Under the pieces are notes generated by a model. The model saw only the letters and a program-made list of their open reading frames with translations. It was not told the origin of the DNA and made no database searches. A stretch of DNA of 64,000 bases from Casuarius casuarius. Its lineage: Eukaryota > Chordata > Aves > Casuariiformes > Casuariidae. The position numbers were made by a program, and so were the translations under genes. The DNA lies in NCBI GenBank assembly GCA_003342895.1, contig PTFA01000085.1, forward strand, positions 2,012,897 through 2,076,896, read 5' to 3'. Of the stretch, positions 44,101 through 56,100 are shown in pieces (position 1 is the first letter of the stretch; each line of letters begins with the position of its first letter).

Positions 44101-47100
44101 GGACAGGAAGGTTCTATTATGGTGTTGCACAGAAGGTCCTTCATATTGCAGTCTTTCCAATGAGGTTATGGAAGAGATTAGCTCACTTGTGTGAAAATGA
44201 GACCAGTAAGTTAATGGTCTGGTTTAAAAAGGTAAGCCTACAAGAATGAATCAGCTTACTAGCCACTTCAGCCCTTTGGAGTGTGAGGTATTGAGGCATG
44301 ATTTATGAGAGTTTTCAGAGTGCAGTTATTTAAAACATTTATTCAGTCTTGTGTAGCAGGGCAGCTGTTTTAAGTTTGGGGTCAGTAATCATCTGAGTAA
44401 AGAAACACGCAGTTAAGGAAATGCTTTTTTGCATCTGGATGAACTTTCCAGTCTCAAATGTTATAAACATACAGCATTTTAAAACTGTAAAGAATTAAGC
44501 TTTCTTCAGTTTTGCAAAACAGTTCATTCACAGAGCTTAATTATGACTTCCTTTCCAGGCTCTGGATGGTGATTTCTCTGAAGATAACCGCAACAAGTGC
44601 AGAATTGCTACTGCACCTTTGATTGAGGCTGTGGAAAATCTGACAGCGTTTGCTTCAAATCCAGAGTTTGTCAGTATACCAGCACAGATCAGCACTGAGG
44701 TAGGCAGATGTTGCACTTCCACCCTCAAAAAAATTTAAAACATTAAAATTGTGCTTGTGTGTGTCTGTGTGTAAAATGGCCTGACCCTGAAATGTCTGTG
44801 TTCCTGGAACCTCATGGGAATTGCACTGTTATTCTTAGGGCACTCTGCCATCTCTTGCTTAGCCTCTGCCCTTGAATTTTGCACCAGTGGGGTAAAACTA
44901 ATGATGCTACAGTAAATGCTGCCAGTCTCCAATTACTAACTAGTAACATGGTGCAAATTACTTGCATGTTTGGTTAGCTTGATTCTTCCATTTGATAAAG
45001 TAATAAATCTCCTTTTTCTCCCCTCAAGAGTAGCTTTAACTTATGGAATCCAATTAGTTCTGAAAAAGATTGAATGGTTGTCATTTGGCTTTGTCCCTTC
45101 CAAAAATTGTATGTATCCATGATGACAAGAAGTGGTTTTTTTGAGAAGAGTAACTTTTCATAGGCCATCCCTTTTCTTTTCCCTCTGTTTTCCCTCCCCA
45201 ACTCCTGTAACTATAACAGATTAGTGTATAAGTTAACAAATACAGGTTTTCTTCAGGCAAAAAATTCTTTCAAGCTTCATAAATGCTTAAACGTGGAGTT
45301 GATGTAATGTTGCCGACTTTCTAACTGGTGGTTCCTGCTTTTGGCAACCCTCAGTTTGTGCTGGCTGCATCAGATGATTTGATAACTGTTGAAGTCTCCA
45401 GGTAGTGGGGCTGTTCCTTAAATCTAGGCCTGTCTTTTCCAGGCCTGTCACTCTTGGGTTTACCAGATTATTGGAGATAAACTAGATATAAAGATGGTGT
45501 CCCAGTTACAGTGCTGTAGTCCACATCATTACTGTGAAGAGAACCTGTTCACTTGGATCCTGCAAATCTTGTGACAAACTTTGTTAAAGGATATCTCTGT
45601 ACTCTACCTTCAGACAAGTGTCTTTGTTTTCTCCTGTTTCTCAGCTGGATGAGGCGTCTGTAAACTTCAAAACTGTTTTCTGAAGTATGTTACAGAGCAA
45701 ACAGTTGGACTGCAATGATTCTACTACTCTTTTCTTGATGATTATCAGTGAATATAATAATATTAAGACATGATAATGCTTTTATAATGCCATTGATGAA
45801 ACCTATTTTTAGTAGCAGAACGTGTGAACAAACTCAAATAATGATATAAGCGTTCTCTGTGTTCCTGCTAGTGCAGAAAAGACCAATTTTTATTTTGATG
45901 TATGTCTTTATTCAGATTTGGTAGTCAAGTAATTTGGAGTGTTTTCCATATATTTTGAAGCTAGGTTTAATCCTGTTTGTCTTGCTCCTCTCTGATCGCA
46001 GGGATCACGGGCACAGGAGCCAATTCTGGTTTCTGCTAAAACAATGTTGGAGAGCTCATCTTTATTGATCAAAACTGCCCGTTCTCTGGCTATCAATCCA
46101 AAAGACCCTCCTACGTGGTCTGTGCTGGCTGGGCATTCCCACACTGTCTCGGATTCCATTAAGAGTCTTATCACCTCCATCAGGTATGTTTTTCTGTAGT
46201 GAGCATTCTTTGTAGGCACATTTAAGTTGCAATAGTTCAGCAGCTGATTCGATAAAGGGAAAATAAAGAATAGTACTGTATTGCCCATACTGCTTTGTTG
46301 TTCTTTTTTCTTTCCCAACTAATGGAAATTATTTATGTTCTGTGATGCACAAGGTCTCTCCAGTTACTGAGTGTTTAATTAAAATTGAGGACTGTACTGC
46401 TCCGCAGCATAAGATTGGTTTTCGTTTGTATTCTGTTCTCCTTCCCTAGTCCCACATCTTTTGTTTCAGTTTAAAGGTAAACTTAACAGAAAATGCTGTA
46501 GAAGTTTTTAAAAAAAAAAAAAAAAAGTCTGGCTAATATCATCAATATTCAGCCCACTTACCAAGATCTAGAATGTGGAGATGTGGAGAACAGTAATTTT
46601 AGGTCACATACCAGCTAAACTAACTTTACTATCTATTCTTTACAATACTTTTCTCTGTTTAGTAACAAGAATGCTGTTGAAAAATGTGAATATTTCTTAA
46701 GACCAAACCTGTGTGTCCCTTTCTCATTCAAAGGTTGTTGTGTTTTTTTTTTGTTTTGTTTTTAAGTCCTAACAGGAGTTTTGTTTATTCAGCCTCTTAA
46801 TGTTGATCAACTCAAAATGTTATAAAAACAATGCACGAAGAACTGTTAGGTTTCCTTTATCTTTGATGATAATTATACTAAAATAGCAAACTGTGTGTCA
46901 GGACAAATTATCCAAAAACTAATTTTATTAGAAGGTACCTGGGACTGAGGGTAAAATATAATACCCAAGGAATTGTCTTCCAAGACGTTCTGTCACACTG
47001 TACAGAATATTTTTTCCTGTTGTCTCAGTTGCTCTTTTATTCTGACCATCCTTATTGGGCTAATCTCTTGACCATCCTGAGGAANTTGGGTTGTGGTGGG

Positions 47101-50100
47101 GTTTGTCTTGTTTTTTAGTTAACTTTATTGCATAATCCTTGGAAACAATTGATACTTCCTTCACTCCCTTTTTCTCCAAGCCTACACTGATTTTTACAAA
47201 CAGTTTGGAGTACTGTGTGTATATCAAAGTCCCCTACATACAACGGCACTAATCCTTGTCCTTGTTGCCCTTCTCCCACGTGGTTTGTGTATTGTCAGTT
47301 AACAAACTGCGCTTGTGTGCCTCCATGGGAGAGTCCTGCCTCCTTCCCATCGTGCTGAAATTACCACCTCTGTTCCAGGGATAAGGCCCCAGGCCAGCGA
47401 GAATGTGATTACTCCATCGATGGGATCAACAGATGCATCAGAGACATTGAGCAGGCCTCGCTAGCAGCCGTCAGTCAGAACCTGGCCACCAGAGATGACA
47501 TCTCAGTTGAAGTAAGGGAGATGGCACGGGAACAGGCTAATCGTACTGCTCTCCTTTCCGTCCCCAGATTTAGAGCTGGGCACTGAGTGAGCATGGCCTG
47601 CCCCTGAGGGGAGAAGTAGTCTTACTGATATCTTTCCAGGCAAAACCACGTGCTTGTCAAAAAGTACATTGCTTCTGGAAATGTGCTGGTAGGAGGAGAT
47701 TTCTAGTCTATTCTGTGCAGCTGAGGCAGGCTGTAGATGGGAGGCAGAATTAGGAAGGACGTAGCTGGGAGTTAGAAATGTTTAAACTCTAGTTTTGTCT
47801 TGGCTTTTGCGAAGTGAGAACTGGAGCTTCCTGAATTTAAAAGAAAGATCCTAAGGTGCAGGAGAGCGTAGTGAACAAAAAAANCAAAAATAGAGGAGGA
47901 GTGACTGTTTTGTTAACAATTTATGACAAGATTTAATGTAGTAGCTCCTCAAAGCAGGCCCAGTGACACTACTCTAAAATAGTTTTTTTCTTCAGGGGGG
48001 AAAAAAAATCATTCTTCAATTAATTACTATAATTTAGGAAGTAGAAACTGTAAAGCAGAAAGAGCAATACCAGGATAAGAAATCTATTCTGTAAGTGTTG
48101 AATATATTCATGAGCAAAAATCTACTGTGGTTACTTGTAGCATGCACTGATCATTTTAATAAGTGATAGTCCTAATCAGAAAATTTTCTTAAAATATTAA
48201 TAAACACTCCCTTTTCCTCCTCATACATGAAGAAGCTTGACTAGAACTACAGTCATCATGAGAAAATTCTCAAATTACCAGCAGGGAGGTTGGCTGGCAT
48301 AAAACTCCTTCATTATTTTGCTTTTTCTTTTTTTTTTTCCCNGTCCTTAGTGTAAGTATTCCAGTATTTTCTGTTCTCCAGTGGAAAGAGTCAGTTGAGG
48401 CCACCTAGTACCACTTAATACATTTTTGCCAATTTGTTAGAGGGATTTGGCTTTTAAATTGATGTCCAAGTTCTGCTTGCTTTTCTAAAGTGGTCAAATA
48501 TCTCTTCCCACGTCAACGCAGAGTAGGAGTGTTATGGGAGAATATGATCCTCAAAATTACAGAATCACTTGCCAAATGTAGTGCTGAAATTTGTTAATTT
48601 TAAACAACACCTACCTATTGCTCTGCCTGCCTTTTTTCACATGACTGACAAATGGTTAATGTTTCTCTGGCTTAGATTTCCTGTGCTGCATAGAAATCAG
48701 GATGTTTTTGAAGTTAATCTGTTACTAGAAGTCCAGTGATTTAAATTTCAATGTCTTTTTTATTAATGACTAATTTTTTGTTCAATAAGTGAACTCTTGA
48801 GTTTATGTTGATATATGTTCACAGGAAAATCAGTGCCACCCCCTGCCTGGTGGTAATTTAGGCAAATTCTATGCTATTTCAGCCTTCATCTGTTTGAATA
48901 GGGGCCACTAGGGCAGACTGCCTATGAAAAACAAGCAACTGGAGGCCAGACTGTTTGGTATTCACAGTGTTTCATTGTTCTGTTGCTTCTTGAAATTGCA
49001 TCCATATTTATGTATTCCAGGGGGTTGATTTGAGCTATAATACTGCATATTAGAAACATCTCAGGCTAGATGAAACAGTAAAAAATAAGTTATTATAGAA
49101 AATATTTCATAGATGTAATTCTTTTCTATTTCAATCATTTCATTTTGGACATAGTGCTGAGCTGAAATAAGCACTATTTAAGATACTAAGCTATTTGTAA
49201 AGCAGTATAGAAATACAACCAGATGCCAGAATGCTTCTCCCCTCCGCCCCTCAGCCTTGCTTTGCAGGAGAGTGAGCTAAATCCTGGCTGCCAAGACATA
49301 AACTGCCTTTGCATTAAAAGCCAGTTTTTATGTGATAACAGGCCCAGTGTTGTGCTTTGCTTATCCTTCTGTTCCTCAGACTGTGTTCAGGCAGTCAGTT
49401 CTTGTGTCTTGCACTCAGATGTCATATTTTTCCTTTCCCTTTTATATTAATAAATTTCTGCTGTTGGCTTCAAAGTGTACAGCAGAGTTTCTACTCTTGT
49501 GCTGTATTGTTTGCTTTGAAGATACTTCTTCATATTTTAATTGGAGCTCCTGGTGGTTTCTCTGACCACTGCAGGGCAAGAGTATGGTGGGGTTTTTTTA
49601 GTTTGTTTTTTTTGGGGGGGGGAAATCACATTGCTATGAGAAATGGTTGCTATTCCTGCATTGCCACTATCAGCTCAAGCAGGAGGGAGCCATCATCGCC
49701 CCCCTCCCTCTGACTTACCTTATAAATCCGAACAGAGGCCTGCTGCTGTTTAGGCTCCTGTAGTTGAAATAGGATCCATGTGAAGAAAACAAGCATGTGA
49801 ATAAAATCAGTAGCTTGGATTTCTGCATCGTATTGTAGTGGGTCATTTAATAGGGATCTGAGTAGTTTAGTTGTTCTGAGGATGACTTTATGGTGTGATA
49901 TAACCTGCTAAATGAACAGCTGTGGTAAGAACTGACAATTTGTCTTTATATTAGGCTTTGCAGGAGCAGCTGACATCGGTTGTTCAAGAAATTGGCCACC
50001 TTATTGATCCCATAGCTACAGCAGCTCGGGGAGAGGCAGCTCAGCTTGGGCACAAGGTACAGTCCTACCTTTACAAAGATATCTAGAGTTTTGGACAGTT

Positions 50101-53100
50101 GGACACTAGGGGAGACCATGGTTTAGTAGTTTATTCACCTCTTACGAAAGAGCAGAAGAAAATACATGCAAGGAAGAAAGATCTGGGATTTCGAATGCTT
50201 GGAGCAGAGACCAAATAAATCTGCTTATTTTACGGACCATAAGAAATACATTTTCGTTAATTTTTTTGGTGGTGGCAGGTGGGGAGGGTGAAAAAAGGAC
50301 AAATTAAGGAAGAGTAGATAAAAACAAAGATGGAAAGGAGGAGTGGAAGGATATAGGTGTCTGTTCCAGCAGCTGCAGATGTGTGTAGGTGCTCCTGTCT
50401 CCTGTGATGTGACTTCAGGCTTGTCACCATCCAGGCTTATTTGGCAGTTCACTCGCTTGTGGTTTGTGAGCTGAATTTGGCCAAATGAAGAGTTCTGCCA
50501 AAGGTTTGCCAGATCCTGTCCTGATCTGGGGCTCTGTGAATCAAGAGCCCCGCTCCATTTCTTGGCCAATGTGCGAGGAAGCGGGGCAAGGTGTGGGGGG
50601 AATGCGCAGGGGGCTACCTTTGGCCTCGCCTGGGCACAGTCATCTCCTGAGGTGATTTCTGTAGGCTGTGGAGAGGTAAGTTTTGAAGTGTAGCTTCAGA
50701 GCAAGAGGCTGATTTGCCCACTTACCACCTTTTCAGGGAGACTGCCCATTAATTTTAGAGGGAGCATAGCTTTATCAGGAAATGGCATTTTTGAGCTACT
50801 CCAAGTTTGGAGTCCTGCTGTAAAATGTTAGGGGCCTTTGGTGGGGGGGGGAGGAGAGAAACGAGCATTATTTTAAGTATTTTGTAAACAAATGTCCCCC
50901 TTTTATGTTGAATTAAATAAGGTAGAATTTGTGCTTTTTAGATCTCTGATTCTGTATGAAAGGATTAAGTGTATTTGCTGTTTGGTGGATAAGGGTTTGC
51001 ATTAATTGTTGAAAATGCTTATTATTTTCAGTCTAATCGATCAAATGTGCAAATATTTTTCAAGTACTTACCTTATAATGGCTCCAGAATGAGTTAAGGT
51101 GTCTGTCCACAGCAAAGAGGAGTTGCATGTGTCTCTGACAAAATCGGTAACAGGTTCCCAGAGCTGATGAGTGAAAGAGTCATCAGCGTACCAATAGACA
51201 CACGCATATGAAAAAACACTCGAGTGCCAAGGAGAGCGAGTAGCCTGAAAAGCAGTGGTGTGCTCCTCACAAATGCAGGGCAGTTCTTTCACTAAAAATT
51301 CAGTTAAGGGTGACATGCAGAAAAGTCAATACACTTCATAGCCATGTAAACAGTGTCAGATCTACTAACAAGTGTTACTCTCTTTAGCTTTCGATAACCA
51401 TCAATTATTTGGTACTGTATCAACTNCTTGCAATTTGGATACATGGTTTACCTAGCCCTGGAGCCTTCGCAGAGCTTTTCCAATTCTGGATTGGTAAGAT
51501 AGAGGAAGCTATGTAGTCATGTTCCTCCTCTGTCTATATTTGATATTTCTAGACCAAAGTACATAGAGCACTTAAGCATAGACTTCTTAAATCTCCTTTT
51601 TCTGTCTGATGCAGAAGGTATAGTTCCCACTATTTGCTTTGACACAGTTTAAAAGATCTTATTTGTGAAATCATTCCAAATTTTTTATTATAGTTTTAAT
51701 TTTTTTTAACTCTTTGGAAAATAAAATAGGAAAAGAAGGCTTACTAAGGTATTTTCAGTCTTCAAATTTTACTGCCTCTTAGCTATCCCTGTAGCCATAT
51801 AGATGGATTAAGCATTTTAATCTTTTACTCCACAGTTTTTGGCTTCAAGTACAGTTGTTTTCCCTTGGCAGACTGGCCTTCTAAAGCATCTTTATAGCCC
51901 CTGCAAATGTATCAACACTTTAATTTCTGAGGTTACAGGTACACCAAACTGTGCCATACTTCGCTACTTTTGCATGTTCTGGAGTAATCAGCCCAAATAC
52001 TGTTTTCTAGCCAGCAGAAGGTGTAAAGCCTAATTCTCACGTATTTAATACAGGAACCAAACACTTTTGTGGATGACACATCAGACAAGTACACTGTAAA
52101 AATTTTCATGCTACTAAAACTCCCATTTTCTTGCAATAAGTATGGAGCTGAAAGCAGATGTTTTCTTGATAGAACTGTGAATTAGATGAGAAACTTAGGA
52201 AAACAAAGAGACTGACTCCACACNTTTCTGAAGACTAAATTGCAGCAACATAAGTAGCTAGCAGAACTGTGTCTTTAGATATTGCAAACACTTTAACCCA
52301 TGTAATTAACTGAATAAACATGTGGTTTCCCCGGTAAGCCTTTTTTCTGGAGCACCTATTCCAGTCAGCCCACACCCCTCTGCTACAGCCTGCCACGCAC
52401 CCGACAGTCTCCTGTTTAGCAGCAAGAAACACTGCATGATTGGGCCACTTGGCTCTGTTGTGCAGCTGTTTACATATAATGAATTAAGCTATATCCTAAA
52501 GTAATATTAGCATTTCTGCAGACCACAGCATCTTGCACATTAGAGAACTGTTCAGGTCTGCGCTGGAATCTGACTTAAAAGAGGCTTTGAGAGGTTAGCC
52601 TGGTTTGCCACAGAGCAAGTAATTGCAAATATGGATAGTCTCTGAGATAAACAGGAGGCTCCAAATCCTGTACAGTCCCACTCTGTTGTCTGTCAACAAG
52701 GAAGGTTGAGAAATCCCTCCCTTGGACAGAGGAGGCTGTTGTCATTTATGCCCTTAAATACTGTGCAGTTTCTTAACAGTTTGAAAACAATTTCATCTGA
52801 CGTCAAGTCTCGTGTCTTCAATTGTTTCCATCTGAAGGGCTAAACATTGCTATATTACAGCATTCGAAGCTGAGGAGAGACAGAGTCACATAGGAATATG
52901 TTAATAAACTAAGTTTTGTACAGCTTTGAGGCATTAGGAAACTGGGCTACTTGAGCTACCCCACTGCCTGATGTTAATTGAGGAATAGCATTCCACTCCT
53001 GTTTTTAAAGAAACTGGATTAAGAACCTTTTGTTGTCTCTGCTTTCTTAGGTTACACAGCTGTCAAGTTATTTTGAACCCTTGGTTTTAGCTGCAGTTGG

Positions 53101-56100
53101 TGTGGCATCCAAAACATTAGATCATCAGCAACAGATGACTGTGCTGGACCAGAGTAAGACGCTAGCAGAATCTGCCTTACAGATGTTATATGCAGCCAAG
53201 GAAGGAGGAGGAAATCCCAAGGTATAATCAGCACGTGTAACAAATGGGTCATTAGAGATATTAACCTGAAATGATTCCTAGAAATTTAGAGTGGAAATAC
53301 TGTGCATTAAGATTGTATTTTTTTTCAAACAGATATGTTATTTTCTGATGCTGGTAACTAAAGTCCTTTTATGAATTCCACTTACTGAAATTGAAGGCTT
53401 AGAAGGTTTTCTATTAATAGAAAAGAAGAATGGGCAGATTCAGATTACAAGGAGCAAGGTAATTCTGACTGCTATGGAAAATAAGGAAGAGGCTTTTAAT
53501 GGATGGCAGCTTGAGTAAATAAGCAGGGTCAAAATTTATGCAATAGAGAAAAAAGTGTACATATATATTGATTCTCTTAGTTATATGCATGTCTTGTAAA
53601 GAAAGCGATGAGTAAAATTTTACTTTTTTTTTCCTTTTGATAAAGGAGATAGTTGTCAAAATATATTTTAGTATAATTTGTTGCATCATGCTAAAGAATA
53701 GGCAAATTTTTATTGGGAACTTTTGTGTTTTGTAAAGGACTATTGCAATATAAAGTCATCAGCAGTTGTGGAAGTAATCTTCTTTTTCCTGTCCCTCTGC
53801 CACATCATGTGAAATGGCTTAGTTCTGACCAGAATGGACTATTTGGAGGGGAAGGAGGGAGGAATTACTAGATAGCTTCAAAACTAGGCAGAAAAATCCT
53901 GAAGTGTTTTTATAGCTCAGAAGATAAAGAACAGCTGTTAAGAGAACTTGCTGTAATGTTCACTTACTCCTTTCACTGCTAGATGACATAGTAACTATTT
54001 AGGGTATGGATTTTGTCTACTAAAAAAAAATCTACACTGCAGTTATTAGCAGGCAGTTCAGGTGTTACTGCCTGTTTACAGTATGCGATAGACCTAATTG
54101 CCAACCTGTAGGTTAAATTATTGTCTGAAAAATCCACTCCTGTTTTTTAACCTATAACTACCCATGAAATGAAATCTTTGCATTCTTTGTAGAAATTATT
54201 CAATGGTGAAGAGAGAGGAAAGGGATTATTAGCAGTATAAACGTTAGGTACACTTACTCTTTGGAATTGTTTTTTCATTTGTGAAATGGTTCTCGATTTG
54301 CAACCATTTGCAAAACCTTGGAGCGTATGGCAGCTACCTCTTCCTGCCAAATTAATAGGCTGTGTTAAGAGTCTAAGTTAGTATGTGTTTACTGTGTGTT
54401 GGGTGCTGCGTGTCTTACAGGTCAGTGTTCAGTGCCTCTTAAGTACCAAGGGAAGGGTGAAAACCGAATAGAACAGTTGCTGGAAAGGTTCCTNCTGAGA
54501 ATAGGTGGAGGTGGCCTGAAGGCTGTGGAGGATGCTCTGAAGAGGTGGTGCAACACACTTACCTTCGGTCTTTTGCACCAGCATGCATAAAACCAACTTG
54601 TTTTTGTTCAGTAGCAGTGGCAGCTCCTGGCTGCATGTCCAGGCCACATATTGCTTAGAAGTGATGTGTGTATTATTAGTAATATATATGCTATAGGTTG
54701 GGATCCCCTGCTATAGACAACTGAGAGCATTTGATTTCTAGTCTTTTCTGTTAGAAATAAGTGCAAATCAGAATCTGAATGCTTGAGAAATCCACTTGCC
54801 TTTGTGCACATTGAACCAGTCCATGCTGTATGGTTTATGTGGGTGCAGAGGGAGGAGGTGCCAATGCCTTGTTGGGTTGTCTTTATTCAGACAGTGTGTG
54901 ACAGAGGGGAATTTCCCATATATGTCCCAGAATACTATTTCCAACTTGATTGGGACTCCCAGGTCCTACCCACAGCTAGGTCCTACCCTGGCTGGGTGTT
55001 TTCATATCACTCCAGCCTTTCACCAGACTTGCTATGGGGGCTTTTATAATGTATGCAATATGCTTTTGACAGAAAGTGGGTTCATGACGCACTGAAACTC
55101 TTATTAGAGAGGCTTTTTAGTAGTTCATGGATGCCAGCTTCTAAGGCTTACTGGAACTGGATTTGAAACACGTTTCGTAAGTGTTTCAAATGTTCTCTCT
55201 TATGCTGCCACTTCACAGAGAGATCTGATCCACACATGCAGGCTCCGTAGAGTTGTGGGTTCTTGAGTGTTCTCTCTACTGGCTGCAACACAAGTGCGCT
55301 TTCAGAGTGTTTTCCTCAGCAGGATTCAAGATGTGCATTGATCACCATTGAAATCCTAGCGCTTGTTTCTTCATTAGCTCTTGAGAGCATAAAGTAGGAG
55401 GGGGTCAGCAGAGACAAGAGGCTGTGCAGCTGACGTTGAGGAAAAATAATTTGGGAAATCTAAGCTGTCAAGATAGCCTGAGTTCTGCAACATGCTGCAC
55501 CTACTAATTTCTGTAGACAAAGATTTCTTTAAAGGCAAAGATTTGAAGCAGCACCTATCAAAACCAGATTAGTACAAAACGCATGTCCAGAATAGCTGAT
55601 GTCCACTTCAGGGTTTCTAGTTGGCAGATCACTTGCATCACCCAAAAACTTTAAGGGATGGTATTGTTAGAAGTGAGAAGGAAATTTCAGTTTCTGAAAG
55701 CAACAGAGAGTTGTCCTGTCTTCCCCTCAATTTCATTTTTAAATCCTTTTCAAGACAGTTAGTTAGGTTTCAGATTCTAATGCTGTGATGTCTTCATTTG
55801 ACCATTTGGCCTAGTTCATGCTGAACTCTCTGATCCTCTCAGATCATTACCTTTTATGTTCATATTGGAGATTTTACACACACTGGCAGACTATAGTACC
55901 TCCGGGATAGTCACCTGCTACAAGCATTTCACATCTCATCGGTTTTATGCAAAGAGAATTCCTTGTTCCTGTGAAACTGTGGCACATTTTTAGGCAGTGT
56001 GAACTGTGAGCAAGACCGCTTGCATAATCGTTTCATTGCTTAGACTTCTGGTATTCTCTATTTCATTAGGTTTTGAAGAAAGCTAAAGTAGTTGGCGCTG

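Noticed and set aside
44152..44231. Pseudo-exon with ATTGCAG acceptor and AAAAAG|GTAAGC donor
   Set aside because: It is 80 bases, and from the preceding phase-0 exon it meets TGA at the fourth codon. No sign of coding sequence. At most a poison exon.
45908..46318. 136-codon antisense open frame
   Set aside because: It lies opposite the R7 exon at 46002-46183, so it is a shadow of that exon's codon composition.
54558..54567. Consensus GAAG|GTAAGT donor on the minus strand
   Set aside because: An isolated match with no matching acceptor or coding sequence nearby on that strand.
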